Source: Candidatus Chloroploca sp. Khr17 (lineage in GTDB: Bacteria; Chloroflexota; Chloroflexia; Chloroflexales; Chloroflexaceae). From it: a stretch of DNA of 64,000 nucleotides. The notes beneath the pieces are model-generated. The model ran no database searches and had not been told where the DNA came from. It worked only from the letters and a program-made list of their open reading frames with translations. Shown piece by piece: positions 23,811 to 32,769 of this stretch (positions within the stretch are counted from its first letter, which is position 1; each line of letters starts with the position of its first letter). Location of the stretch: the NCBI RefSeq assembly GCF_004138165.1, contig NZ_RYFF01000005.1, positions 148,088-212,087 of the forward strand. The letters are read 5' to 3'. The translations under genes were made by a program, and so were the position numbers.

Positions 23811-24089
23811 CTATGCAGGTGGGTAAGGGGCGGGTACCCCAACACTTTGTGTCGCAGTTACCTGAGGGGTCAGACGCTCGCGGATGAGGCGAGCTAGTTC
23901 ACACGGCGCGACCTGCGGGTGATAATCAGTTTCGATCATGATGGCTGGTACATCGTCACATGCTGCTATGCAGTCGAGTTCTTCAACTTCGATCTGATTC
24001 GGAAACTCTTTGACGAGTTGGGCAACGGTGCGCTGCACTTCAGGTCGACTGCGGATGCAAAACCTGCACATCGTAAGTTGAACGGGCAT
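23811..24089 (-). CDS. Small cysteine-rich protein, thioredoxin-like ferredoxin/DUF1450-like
   Basis: This 92-residue protein has cysteines at C8 and C11 (MCRFCI) and C40 and C44 (DCIAACD), plus one in APCELARLI. The strand-helix pattern (QLTMCRFC, a long helix, IEVEELDC) resembles the thioredoxin-like [2Fe-2S] ferredoxin fold and DUF1450 proteins. An iron-sulfur or metal-binding role is likely but not proven. I took the start at 24089 because AAGGG lies just upstream and the conserved cysteine region follows. The longer frame adds 12 residues with no similarity. It stands alone, convergent with GDPD across a hairpin. Confidence 0.7.
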   Translation of the reverse strand: MPVQLTMCRFCIRSRPEVQRTVAQLVKEFPNQIEVEELDCIAACDDVPAIMIETDYHPQVAPCELARLIRERLTPQVTATQSVGVPAPYPPA

Positions 24090-24304
24090 ACCATCCCTTC
24101 CCTGGTACCAGTCCGATGGTCTCATCAGGCTGAACTTCGAACGATCCTCTGTTGCTGATGCATCTGGTGGTGGTTGCGTGAGTATTATAAGGAAGTTCTT
24201 TCGAAATCACAACCCTACCTTTGTCTTTTCCTATTGTACACTGTCTGTCAATACTTTGCAATACTTTTGCACGGTTAATTATGATGGAGCGCGGAAGCCA
24301 GGCT

Positions 24305-24313
24305 TGTTATAAT
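24305..24313 (+). promoter_or_regulatory. Extended -10 promoter placing the start of transcription at the hydrolase ATG
   Basis: TGTTATAAT is a full TGn-extended -10 box. It ends 7 nt before the ATG at 24321, so the message would begin at or next to the start codon (leaderless). An earlier ATG at 24312 lies inside the -10 box and cannot be in that transcript. Confidence 0.6.
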
Positions 24314-24320
24314 GCAGCGT

Positions 24321-25223
24321 ATGGCTGCTCTCAATAACAACAACGTCCGTGTTGCCTTCGCGGATCGGCCTCCGGCCGCGATCCAGGCCTGCCTGCATCC
24401 CCATCCTCGCCTGGCCTATCTCTGTGCCGGTGAGACTGGGCCGCCCGTCGTGATGCTGCACGGCTGGGGGGCTTTCAAGGAACTCTGGTGGAGCACACTG
24501 CGTGGCCTGGGGCGCGATCACCGTTGTTTTGCCCTGGATGTGCCTGGTCACGGCGATTCGCCCTTGGGAGGCGCGCACACGATTCCGTTGCTTGCTGACG
24601 TTGTGGCCCAGTTTTGCGCCGATCTCGGTTTGACCGAGATTATCTTGATGGGCCATTCGATGGGCGGGGCGATTGCTGCCGAGTTGACCCTTGCGCATCC
24701 TGACCTTGTCCATCGTCTGGTGCTCGTGGATGCGGCGGTTGATGCCCATCTGATGCCTATCTATGCCCGGGTCTATCTCTTGCCGCAACTTGGTTGGGGG
24801 TTGTTGCGCCTGACCCAGTTGATTGGACGTCGTGCGCGCCCCCTCGGTCTCCGCATTCCCCACGAACACGGTGGGGGCTGGATTCGCCCCTGGTTGCGCC
24901 GCTCGTCCTATCTGGCAATGTTTGAACCTGAAGGCTTGCACCGTGTCTATCGTTCGCTCTTTGCGACCCAGACTGGTGATCGCCTCGCCCGGATTGCGGT
25001 GCCTACGCTTGTGCTCTCAGGTCAATTTGATAGCCTGGTGCCTCCGGCCAATTCCCACCGCCTCGCTGACCTGATCCCTGGTGCCAGCTATCATCAAGTT
25101 TCTGGTGCCTTGCATAATCCAATGGACGAACGCCCGTATGCTTTTGAAAAGGCTGTGCGGGGGTTTTTGCTCTCCCCCCGCAGTGCAGGTGAGTCGTCAG
25201 GTCCCCGTATCGAGCAGAGGTAG
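24321..25223 (+). CDS. Alpha/beta fold hydrolase
   Basis: This 300-residue serine hydrolase has the nucleophile in GHSMGGAIA, oxyanion-hole region VMLHGWGAFKELWW, acid in GQFDSLVPP and histidine in ALHNPMDE. A cap region around 150-220 is rich in leucine and arginine (RVYLLPQLGWGLLRLTQLIGRRARP) and may touch the membrane. The substrate is unknown; ester or lactone cleavage is usual for this family. The start at 24321 is preferred because the -10 box TATAAT overlaps the upstream ATG. A similar but separate hydrolase lies at 26656. Confidence 0.88.
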   Translation: MAALNNNNVRVAFADRPPAAIQACLHPHPRLAYLCAGETGPPVVMLHGWGAFKELWWSTLRGLGRDHRCFALDVPGHGDSPLGGAHTIPLLADVVAQFCADLGLTEIILMGHSMGGAIAAELTLAHPDLVHRLVLVDAAVDAHLMPIYARVYLLPQLGWGLLRLTQLIGRRARPLGLRIPHEHGGGWIRPWLRRSSYLAMFEPEGLHRVYRSLFATQTGDRLARIAVPTLVLSGQFDSLVPPANSHRLADLIPGASYHQVSGALHNPMDERPYAFEKAVRGFLLSPRSAGESSGPRIEQR

Positions 25224-25263
25224 GGCCACAGACGCACCCTTCATCCGTCTACGGCAGAGGAAC

Positions 25264-26544
25264 CTACAACTCCTCTGCCGTAGGCAGAAAAGTCCCAATC
25301 ACACTACGGTTGCTTGTCAAATAGGTCTGTGCGACGCGTTGCACGTCGGCAGCCTCGACAGCGGCAAGTTCTTCAAGCAGGGTCTCGCCGCGTTGGTAGT
25401 TGTCGAGCACTTCCCACATGCCGATTTGCAAGGCTTGATTGGTCACGCTTTCGAGGCTGTAGGCAAGCTGGGCCCGCATCTGCTTGAGAACCCGTGCGAG
25501 TTCGTTCGGTGTGATGCCGTCCTGCTGGATCTTCACCAGTTCGTGCAGCAGCGCCGTTTCGACCTCTTCAGCGCTATGTGCTTCACTCACAATGGCACTC
25601 AGTTCAAAGAGATAGGGGTCGCGGGTGGGCATAAAGCTGCTCCACGCGGCGGCAGCCAGCTCGGTCTCGACAAGCCCCTGGTAGATCCGGGCGCTCCGGT
25701 TGGTCGGAGCACCGCCCCCCATAAAACTGGGTGCTTTCGCCCCACTCAACACGGCATCAAGCACCACCGTAGCGGCAAAGTCGGGGTGACGACAATCAGG
25801 CGCAAGAAAGCCGATCTGCACATATTGGGCTGGCCCGGGGCGGCGGATCACAACGCGCCGTTCTCCCTGTGGCTCTGGTTCGACCGCACGTACCGAAGGC
25901 AAGGACGGCCCTGACGGCAGTGACCCGAAATGGGTTTCGGCCTGACGCAGGATGGTGTCGGTGTCAACGTCGCCGACGATCACCAGTACCGCGTTCTTTG
26001 GCATATAGAAGGTCTGGTAATAGGTGTAGAGTTCGTCGCGGGTCATGGCGAGGAGATCACTTTTGTAGCCAATGACCGGGTTGTGGTACGGGTGAGCCGT
26101 GAACGCACTGGCCTTCACCGCCTCATCGAGCCATGTTTCTGGGTAGTTCGCGGCCCCTTCGAGCTCGGCGATGATGACCGTGCGCTCGCTCTCCACTTCG
26201 TCAGGTTCAAAGAGGGCATTGACCATACGATCAGCTTCGAGACGCAGCGCGAGCTCGATGCGATCGGCTGGCAACGTCTCGTAGTAGGCCGTATAATCGA
26301 CCCAGGTAAACCCGTTGAAGGTACCGCCATTGCGGGCAATCAGGCGATCAATTTCACCCCTCGGCACGGCTGGCGTCCCCTTAAAGAGCATATGCTCAAC
26401 CCAGTGCGAAATCCCCGTCTGACCCGTTGGCTCGTTGCGACTCCCCACGCGATACCAGATCCAACTGGTGGCGACCGGGGCGCTATGAACTTCGCGAATC
26501 AAGACGAGCATGCCGTTGGCAAGTGTGTGGGCGTGGATTTTCAT
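25264..26544 (-). CDS. M16 family zinc peptidase (insulinase/pitrilysin type)
   Basis: This 426-residue peptidase has the inverted zinc motif HxxEH in HWVEHMLFKGTP (near residue 43) with the distal glutamate in ESERTVIIAELEG. The region GGTFNGFTWVDYTAYYETLP is the typical M16 core, and the second half contains the inactive M16_C domain (YYQTFYMPKNAVLVIVGDV). The length fits one half of the two-gene M16B peptidases that act as dimers, but no partner M16 gene is adjacent. The start at 26544 has AAGGA 6 nt upstream. It probably degrades short peptides in the cytoplasm. Confidence 0.93.
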   Translation of the reverse strand: MKIHAHTLANGMLVLIREVHSAPVATSWIWYRVGSRNEPTGQTGISHWVEHMLFKGTPAVPRGEIDRLIARNGGTFNGFTWVDYTAYYETLPADRIELALRLEADRMVNALFEPDEVESERTVIIAELEGAANYPETWLDEAVKASAFTAHPYHNPVIGYKSDLLAMTRDELYTYYQTFYMPKNAVLVIVGDVDTDTILRQAETHFGSLPSGPSLPSVRAVEPEPQGERRVVIRRPGPAQYVQIGFLAPDCRHPDFAATVVLDAVLSGAKAPSFMGGGAPTNRSARIYQGLVETELAAAAWSSFMPTRDPYLFELSAIVSEAHSAEEVETALLHELVKIQQDGITPNELARVLKQMRAQLAYSLESVTNQALQIGMWEVLDNYQRGETLLEELAAVEAADVQRVAQTYLTSNRSVIGTFLPTAEEL

Positions 26545-26581
26545 CTTTTTTCCTTCTGAAGGCTGACGCCTCAAACCTCTT

Positions 26582-26630
26582 GCTGTGTTCAGAAAAAAGC
26601 CAGCGTCGCTGGCTTTTTTCTGAACACAGC
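26582..26630. terminator. Perfect 23-bp inverted repeat, terminator of the upstream hydrolase
   Basis: The arms gctgtgttcagaaaaaagcc... are perfectly complementary over 23 bp with a 3-nt loop (gtc). They lie between the hydrolase stop (26656) and the M16 start (26544), with a T-run on the minus strand. Confidence 0.85.
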
Positions 26631-26655
26631 AAAGCTACGTGTGGGCCGCAGGCCC

Positions 26656-27621
26656 CTACCTCCCGCTGGCAGGCACGCTCTGCTTGAGGGCAAATCCACG
26701 CACAAGGCGAACCAGTCGCCGTGGTTGTTCGCGTTGGGGTAGGTGGCCGGACCCTTTGATGACGTGCAATTCGGCCTGCGGCATGTTGTCACGGAAGAAC
26801 TCAAACGATCCTGCGGGTAAAAAACGGTCGCGGTCGCCCCAGATCAGCATGGTTGGGACGGTGATGCTTCGCAAGTCTTCGGGGGTAAAGAAGTCATCTT
26901 CGCTCGCCGCCTCAATAAATTGCCGCACAGCATCGCGTGCGAAGAGATCGCGGAAACTGGCCTGTCCTAGGTAGAGGGCTAGGGGAACCCGCCCGAACAT
27001 CTGGCGGTAGATGCGACGAACCGTCGCCAAATCAGGGACGCTCACCGTTGCCACAAAATGCTCCCACGAAGGGCGCCCGTTCAGTTGCGCGCCACCAGGA
27101 TCAAGCAAGACGATGCCACGCGTCAATTCAGGCGATAGTTCGGCGAGGCGTGCGGCAACCCATCCGCCCATCGAGTTGCCCACCAGGATCGCGGGTTGGC
27201 CGATCACCTCGCGGATCAGGGCCTGAATCACGGCCACCTGCTCGGCAATGGTGGCAAAACGACGCCCTGGTGGATAGCCACTCTGGCCGAAGCCGGGCAG
27301 ATCAAGTGCGTAGACTGGCCCGATTTTTGTCATGCCGCGCATCGTGAACGCCCAAGTCAACGCATTATCGGCTATGCCGTGAATAAGTACCAGCGGGTGG
27401 CTCGTCACCGCTTTGTGGTGTGCAGGCGCGTAGTAGTAGTGGCTCAGAATGCCTGCCAGGCGGCGTTCGTGGCTGCTCACGCCAGCGCGGAGCAGGGCGC
27501 GTCGGGTGATACCGAGGCTGAGCGGGATCAGCACACGTGAAAAGGCCCCGCCGACTTCGAGGCGACGGCGGAAAACCTGGTCGTGTTGCGGGGTATTCTG
27601 GGGCATAGGTACGGCTTTCAT
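26656..27621 (-). CDS. Alpha/beta fold hydrolase
   Basis: This 321-residue serine hydrolase has the oxyanion segment LVLIHGIADNALTW, DLPGFGQSGYP, the nucleophile in GNSMGGWVA, the acid in WGDRDRFLP and the histidine in SGHLPQRE. About 45 residues precede the core, with the amphipathic stretch FSRVLIPLSLGITRRALL. The start is uncertain: ATGs at 27621 and 27606 are both reasonable and neither has a strong ribosome site; the frame opens further upstream. It follows galactokinase on the same strand after a 130-nt gap. The substrate is unknown. Confidence 0.85.
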   Translation of the reverse strand: MKAVPMPQNTPQHDQVFRRRLEVGGAFSRVLIPLSLGITRRALLRAGVSSHERRLAGILSHYYYAPAHHKAVTSHPLVLIHGIADNALTWAFTMRGMTKIGPVYALDLPGFGQSGYPPGRRFATIAEQVAVIQALIREVIGQPAILVGNSMGGWVAARLAELSPELTRGIVLLDPGGAQLNGRPSWEHFVATVSVPDLATVRRIYRQMFGRVPLALYLGQASFRDLFARDAVRQFIEAASEDDFFTPEDLRSITVPTMLIWGDRDRFLPAGSFEFFRDNMPQAELHVIKGSGHLPQREQPRRLVRLVRGFALKQSVPASGR

Positions 27622-27751
27622 CTGCAAAGCGCCATCGGCTGGCGCGTCATACCAATTGGAATTGAGCAATCCGCATAGGTCGTGTTGCCAGGGCATATTG
27701 GGACGCCACAGGCGGCAATCCGCAATCCAAAAGCTGCACGCTGAAATGGTA

Positions 27752-28915
27752 TCAGGCAATGGCAATCAGGCGGACACCCTCGGCAGGTGTGCAGACCAGG
27801 GTGTGGGCTTCGCGCCCGGTGCGGGCCTGGTAACCGGCACGCAGTTCAGTTTCAAAAGTGGCGACCGCATCGTGGGCCACCAGGCTGACGGTGCTGCCCC
27901 CAAAGCCACCCCCGGTCATTCGTGAACCGTAGCACCCTGGCAAGGCGCAGGCCAGTTCAACCAGAGTGTCAAGCTCGGGGATGCTCACCTCGTAATCGTC
28001 GCGCAGGCTTGCGTGCGAGGCGTTCATCAGTTGCCCAAAGCCTGCCAGATCGCCGTGTTCCATCGCTGCGGCAGCATGAACCGTCCGACTGATCTCGGTG
28101 ACGACATGGCGTACCCTGGGCAGCAGTTTCCCCGTGAGCAGATCGGCGTGCGCCTGCAATTGCGTCGGCGTGAGATCGCGGAGAGCCATCAGCCTGGGCA
28201 GACGAGTGCGCAAACGCCGTACAGCTTCGTGACAGGCCTCGCGCCGTTCGTTGTACGCCGAAGCGACGAGTTGATGCCGCACGCCACTATCACAGACAAC
28301 TACCCTGGCCTCGGCGGGCAACCGGATGCTACGATAGCTCAGATCGCGACAATCGAGCAACATCGCGTGGCCTGCCCGCCCGAGCGTGACAATAAACTGA
28401 TCCATGATGCCGCACTGGGTACCCACAAAACTCTGCTCCGCCCCCTGGGCGAGCAGCGCCAACTCTTCGCCGAGCAAGTTGAGATCGTTAAGCAACTGAA
28501 AGGTGTAGCCAACCCCGATTGCCAGGGACGCCGAGGAAGAAAGCCCGCCACCGACCGGCAGATCACCGGTGATCAGCAGATCCGCTCCCTGGACATGCAG
28601 ATCGCGGGCAAGCATCGACTTGAGCATCCCACGAATATAGTTGCTCCATGGGTGCGTCTGGCTTCGTTCGAGCGTCTCAAGGCTGAACTGGTCTTCGGCC
28701 TGCATACTGGTGCTATAGACCTGTACCATCTGATCGCTACGGGGCCGAGCTACCACAAGGGTGGATCGGTCAATCGCCATCGGCAAGACAAAGCCATCGT
28801 TGTAATCAGTATGCTCACCAATCAGATTGACACGCCCCGGTGCGCGTACCAGCATCGCGGGTTCGCTGCCAAAATGGGCCGCAAACGCTTCACCAGGTTC
28901 CCCGAACGTGTCCAT
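27752..28915 (-). CDS. galK: Galactokinase
   Basis: This GHMP-family kinase phosphorylates galactose at C1 in the Leloir pathway. It has 387 residues (E. coli GalK has 382). Motifs are [18 protein letters not shown] at the N-terminus (the galactokinase signature), the phosphate loop in [13 protein letters not shown], and [12 protein letters not shown] near the C-terminus. The start at 28915 has GAGGAG at a good distance; earlier in-frame ATGs overlap that site. No galT, galE or galM is adjacent, so the pathway is scattered. It lies 47 nt downstream of selB and may be cotranscribed with it. Confidence 0.96.
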   Translation of the reverse strand: MDTFGEPGEAFAAHFGSEPAMLVRAPGRVNLIGEHTDYNDGFVLPMAIDRSTLVVARPRSDQMVQVYSTSMQAEDQFSLETLERSQTHPWSNYIRGMLKSMLARDLHVQGADLLITGDLPVGGGLSSSASLAIGVGYTFQLLNDLNLLGEELALLAQGAEQSFVGTQCGIMDQFIVTLGRAGHAMLLDCRDLSYRSIRLPAEARVVVCDSGVRHQLVASAYNERREACHEAVRRLRTRLPRLMALRDLTPTQLQAHADLLTGKLLPRVRHVVTEISRTVHAAAAMEHGDLAGFGQLMNASHASLRDDYEVSIPELDTLVELACALPGCYGSRMTGGGFGGSTVSLVAHDAVATFETELRAGYQARTGREAHTLVCTPAEGVRLIAIA

Positions 28916-28962
28916 GCCTTGCTCCTCTGTCATCCCGTTGCCACACGGCATAGTCTACCACA

Positions 28963-30849
28963 TCACGCGAGCTCGCGTCGTTCGCCGACGCGGCGCGTCA
29001 GTTTGCGCTCGTCGAGATGCTCAAGGAGGGCCAGCGCATAACGGCGGGTGCTGCCAAAGTGGTCACGCAACTGCCCTACCGTCAGGCTGCCTTCGGCCTG
29101 GAGTAGCGTGAGCACCCAGTTGACCAGTTCAGTATAGGTTTCGGGTAGCAGGTAGAGATCAGGGGCAATGCGCACGAGCATCTGCTGTTCAACCACCCAC
29201 GCCAGCACTTCGGGGTCAAGATCGGGGAGGGGCGGACTGTACGGGGTGCGTCGCATTGCCGCGAGCGTCGTTTCCACCGCACGTTGCTGATGTGCCGCAA
29301 GTTGCGGGTCGTGTCCCACCAGCCAGACGCTTGTTTCGTTGGCGGCAATGATCTGGCACCGAATGGCTTCGCCAACGATGCCACCGATCAGACGTGGCGC
29401 GAGGCGCAATTTCTGGCGAAGTTCTTCGCGGGGCATCCCTTGGCGCAGCGGAAACCGCGTATGATAGGCGCGCACCGGTGGCACCAGACGAGTCGCGAGC
29501 ACCTGCCAGCCTGCTGGTGTCACCAGCAAGACGTCGGCCAAGGGCGCGGCTTTTTCGCCGAGATGAAGAGCCGGCATCGTCAGCACTCGCCCGCTCGTCA
29601 CCAGATCACCGACCAACGACCGCATCTGCTCATCGGGCAAGCCCACCGCCCTGGCGACCTCCTCCCAGGGGCGGGGCGGATCAGTGCCGAGCGTCTGGAG
29701 CACCAGTTCGGCGGGGTCGCCGCGAGCCAGCGTTTCGAGGGCAGCGATGACCTCGGTGCGAAAGCGCCGGTGGCGCACCGGGAAGGGATCAACGACCATG
29801 CCCCCGGCGGCGGTGCGGCTCGGCGAGGCAACGCGCAGGATGCAATGGTCATCGCGCACAACAACGACCGGAGCTTCGAGGCGTACCTGCGCCCACCCGC
29901 TGCTGCCAGGCGCGAGTTGCTCGGTATCAAGCAGGGTCAGGCGACAAGGCACCTCACTTGCGCCAGTGAAGAGATCGAGGCTGCAATTCTGCTCGAGTGG
30001 CCCCGGCGCATCAGGGAGAACGCGCAGGTGCAGATCGATCAATCGTGTTGGCTGCAACGTCCCGGGGGGCACCAAGACATCACCACGCTTGACCTCGCTA
30101 TGATGAATGCCGGCTAGATTCACCGCGACGCGCGTCCCAGGCGCAACCGCTTCAACCTTATCATAATGGATCTGCAGACCACGAATGCGCCCGTTCAAAC
30201 CCGAAGGCAAAACAACAACCTCGTCACCAACCCGTAACGGGCCATCGCGGAGCGTGCCTGTCACAACGGTGCCAAAGCCGCCAATCGTGAACGACCGATC
30301 AACTGGCAAGCGCGGCACACCGTCAGCCGTCGTGCGGGGAGGCAGGCTCTGTAGCACCTGTTCCAGCGTCTGCCGGAGCAGATCAAGCCCTGCCCCAGTA
30401 CGGGCGGAAACAGCCACCAGCGGAGCTTCAGCGAGGCTTGTTCCGGCCAATTCACTCGTGACCTCCTCGCGCACCAGCGCCAGCCACTCGGCATCAACCA
30501 GATCGGCCTTGGTGAGCACCACCACCCCATGGCGGACATCAAGCAGATCGAGGATCGCCAGATGTTCGCGGGTCTGGGGCATCAGTGACTCATCGGCGGC
30601 GATGATCAGCAGGGCCGCATCGAGTCCGCCGACGCCAGCGAGCATGTTCTTGATAAAACGCTCGTGTCCAGGCACATCCACCACGCTGACCCTGCGCCCG
30701 CCGGGGAGGGTCAACCAGGCAAACCCGAGATCAATAGTCATCTGGCGACGTTGTTCTTCTTCCCAGCGATCAGGATCGATGCCCGTCAAGGCTTTCACCA
30801 GCGTGGATTTCCCGTGATCGACATGGCCTGCGGTTCCAACAACAAACAT
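28963..30849 (-). CDS. selB: Selenocysteine-specific elongation factor
   Basis: This GTPase delivers Sec-tRNA(Sec) to UGA codons marked by a SECIS element. The 628 residues match SelB length. The G domain has GHVDHGKSTL, DVPGHERFIKNML and TKADL; the TIDLGFAW segment is characteristic of SelB against EF-Tu. Domains II and III follow (IGGFGTVVTGTL), then C-terminal winged-helix repeats (about 370-628) that bind SECIS RNA. The cell is therefore expected to make selenoproteins, but selA, selD, selC and a UGA-containing gene are not in this window. A strong hairpin lies upstream. Confidence 0.95.
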   Translation of the reverse strand: MFVVGTAGHVDHGKSTLVKALTGIDPDRWEEEQRRQMTIDLGFAWLTLPGGRRVSVVDVPGHERFIKNMLAGVGGLDAALLIIAADESLMPQTREHLAILDLLDVRHGVVVLTKADLVDAEWLALVREEVTSELAGTSLAEAPLVAVSARTGAGLDLLRQTLEQVLQSLPPRTTADGVPRLPVDRSFTIGGFGTVVTGTLRDGPLRVGDEVVVLPSGLNGRIRGLQIHYDKVEAVAPGTRVAVNLAGIHHSEVKRGDVLVPPGTLQPTRLIDLHLRVLPDAPGPLEQNCSLDLFTGASEVPCRLTLLDTEQLAPGSSGWAQVRLEAPVVVVRDDHCILRVASPSRTAAGGMVVDPFPVRHRRFRTEVIAALETLARGDPAELVLQTLGTDPPRPWEEVARAVGLPDEQMRSLVGDLVTSGRVLTMPALHLGEKAAPLADVLLVTPAGWQVLATRLVPPVRAYHTRFPLRQGMPREELRQKLRLAPRLIGGIVGEAIRCQIIAANETSVWLVGHDPQLAAHQQRAVETTLAAMRRTPYSPPLPDLDPEVLAWVVEQQMLVRIAPDLYLLPETYTELVNWVLTLLQAEGSLTVGQLRDHFGSTRRYALALLEHLDERKLTRRVGERRELA

Positions 30850-30890
30850 CGCTCGCGTCCCTCAAAAGCTTGCCTGCGGTTGCCAGGTTT

Positions 30891-30940
30891 GCTTGCGGCA
30901 CGCAAACCGCCACATAATTGGCGGTTTGCGTGCCGCAAGC
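30891..30940. terminator. Perfect 22-bp inverted repeat between two minus-strand genes
   Basis: The arms gcttgcggcacgcaaaccgcca and complement surround a 6-nt loop (cataat). It follows the DUF4097 gene stop on the minus strand by 9 nt, and is probably its terminator. Confidence 0.8.
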
Positions 30941-30949
30941 TACTAATAT

Positions 30950-32026
30950 TTATTCTAGCGTCTCAACCGAAATGCTGCCAGAGGCAGTCGTGATGGTCAA
31001 GCGTGTTTCGCCGGTGCCCAGCGTACCACGCAAACTACGTCGTTCAAGCGCAAGGCCATCAATATTTGTCGCCACCGAACCGCTGGTGGTGGTGGCCTCA
31101 AGATGCAGATTCTCGCTTGAAGCCAGGCGTACCTTGATACTACCTGACGCATTGCTGATGGTGTGTGTCGCCCCTGGCATTAGCTTCGTTCGGACGTCGA
31201 TGTCGCCACTAGTATTTTCAAGCTGCAAACGCATCGGCCCCTCGCCGTTGATCTGTATATCACCCGAAATCGTCTGTACATCAACAAGCCCGGTTGCGCC
31301 ATCAACCTCGATATCGCCACTGACGGTACGGACAAAGGGATCATCAAGTTGACCGCTGAGTTGCACATCGCCGCTCACCCCATTGAGGTGCAGCTTGCCA
31401 CGATGATTCTGCACGCTCAGATCCCCCGATGTATTGCTGATCTGGAGGGCACCACTGGTATTGGTGGTGGTAAGATCGCCACTGACGGTCGTCAAGGTCA
31501 AGGCACCCTGCACTCCCTCGACTTGGACATCGCCACTCACCAATTCAGCCTGGACCTGCACACCCTCGGGAACCCCGATGCGAAACTCGACATAGGGCGA
31601 ACGCCCGAAGGAGAGGCCATTCCATGGTGAACGGCGTACTTCAAGGGTGAGCGTGCCATTCTCGAGTGAATCCTGCAATTCGAGGCGATCCAGCGCCCGA
31701 TTGGCTGACTGTTCGGTAAAGCCAAAGCCACGACGCAGAGCATTGACCTCGACCTGATTGCCCGCAATGCCCACCAGCTGCACCTGGTCATTGACGCCGC
31801 GGATCACCACCGTACTGGCCTCATAGCGTTGCTCAAGCATCACCTGACTACGTTCAGCGGTGCTGAGGATAAAGTTCCCGGGCCAGTTGCGGGCGCTGAG
31901 CGCAAAAACGAGCCAGATCACACCGATGACGAGCAGCAGAACCCCCCAGCGTCGGGCCTGCTCACCGCGTCGGTCATAGCGTTCCTCTGGCCCTGAAGAG
32001 GATTGAGGTTCAGGATTGTCTTGCAC
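30950..32026 (-). CDS. Membrane-anchored DUF4097-type beta-repeat protein
   Basis: This 358-residue protein has a short charged cytoplasmic N-terminus, one membrane segment (about 28-46, WGVLLLVIGVIWLVFALSA) and an extracytoplasmic domain. That domain is built from beta-strand repeats with SGDI/SGDV/SGSI turns (for example TVSGDLTTTNTSGAL, TSGDLSVQN, VSGDIEVDG). It is the DUF4097 adhesin-like fold, a right-handed beta-solenoid. The role of the family is not settled; in some bacteria it is linked to envelope stress control. Here it stands alone on the minus strand, divergent from the NYN-domain gene. Confidence 0.85.
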   Translation of the reverse strand: MQDNPEPQSSSGPEERYDRRGEQARRWGVLLLVIGVIWLVFALSARNWPGNFILSTAERSQVMLEQRYEASTVVIRGVNDQVQLVGIAGNQVEVNALRRGFGFTEQSANRALDRLELQDSLENGTLTLEVRRSPWNGLSFGRSPYVEFRIGVPEGVQVQAELVSGDVQVEGVQGALTLTTVSGDLTTTNTSGALQISNTSGDLSVQNHRGKLHLNGVSGDVQLSGQLDDPFVRTVSGDIEVDGATGLVDVQTISGDIQINGEGPMRLQLENTSGDIDVRTKLMPGATHTISNASGSIKVRLASSENLHLEATTTSGSVATNIDGLALERRSLRGTLGTGETRLTITTASGSISVETLE

Positions 32027-32107
32027 AGCACACCTCGCACTAAAGCATCTTCACTATGCATACGACGCCTTGATTGGTCTGAGTGTTGCGTTCCAACTGG
32101 CTCCTGA

Positions 32108-32116
32108 TGGTACAAT
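32108..32116 (+). promoter_or_regulatory. Extended -10 promoter just before the NYN-protein ATG
   Basis: TGGTACAAT ends 5 nt before the ATG at 32122, with TTGCGT 19 nt further upstream. Transcription would start at the ATG, giving a leaderless message, the same arrangement as at 24305. Confidence 0.55.
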
Positions 32117-32121
32117 GCAAT

Positions 32122-32622
32122 ATGCCGATCCTTATTGATGGACACAACCTGATTGGTCAGTTGCCTGGTTTCAGCCTTGCCGACCCCGATGATGAGGCGC
32201 GTCTGGTGATGCTCTTGCGTCGTTATGCCACGCGCCGCCGGGGGCGCAAAATCGTGGTCGTTTTTGATGGCGGCGTTTATGGGCACCCTGATAATCTCAA
32301 TGGCTATGGTGTCGAAGCCCATTTTGCGCACTCGCCGTCTGATGCCGATACCCAGTTGATCCGGCGCATCCGAGCGATCAAACGGCGTGACGAATGGCTC
32401 GTTGTCAGTTCTGATCGGGCGGTAATTGGGGCGGCCCAGGCCCACCGCATTCCGGTTATCTCGGCACAGGCCTTTGCGCGCCGCCTGGCTGCACTCGATC
32501 AGCCGCGGGCCTCGCTTCAGGACAAACGCAATGATCGCCCCCTGACTGCGGCAGAAATTGAAGAATGGATGCGTCTGTTTGGTGTCGACGAAGATGACGC
32601 CGAAGATTTTGCAAATTATTGA
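32122..32622 (+). CDS. NYN domain protein (YacP-like predicted RNase)
   Basis: This 166-residue PIN-like nuclease is of the NYN/YacP family. Acidic active-site residues are in LIDGHNLIG (residues 4-12), VVFDGG and SSDRAVIGAA; SPSDADTQLIRRI matches the YacP core. In Bacillus, YacP (Rae1) is a ribosome-associated endoribonuclease, so mRNA cleavage is a reasonable guess here. I used the ATG at 32122 because conserved sequence begins immediately and the longer frame spans the promoter. The DUF4097 gene is divergent; the next gene on the same strand starts 147 nt later with its own possible promoter. Confidence 0.85.
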   Translation: MPILIDGHNLIGQLPGFSLADPDDEARLVMLLRRYATRRRGRKIVVVFDGGVYGHPDNLNGYGVEAHFAHSPSDADTQLIRRIRAIKRRDEWLVVSSDRAVIGAAQAHRIPVISAQAFARRLAALDQPRASLQDKRNDRPLTAAEIEEWMRLFGVDEDDAEDFANY

Positions 32623-32660
32623 CATGATCTTGAAAAAACCTGTGCAAAATACAAAAGATG

Positions 32661-32669
32661 TGATATACT
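32661..32669 (+). promoter_or_regulatory. Candidate extended -10 promoter for the 87-aa gene
   Basis: TGATATACT fits TGn-TATACT. The leader to 32770 would be about 95 nt and includes a hairpin gcctca/tgctttcggg/tgaggc. Confidence 0.4.
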
Positions 32670-32769
32670 TTACCTAACATACCCGGAATGCGGCGCGGCA
32701 CTTCTGCGGGACGGTAGTAGTTCAGCCTCATGCTTTCGGGTGAGGCTGGGTTATGGAGCTTGCATCTTT

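Noticed and set aside
32670..32769. Riboswitch in the leader of the 87-aa gene
   Set aside because: One simple hairpin is visible, but no known aptamer core can be recognised.
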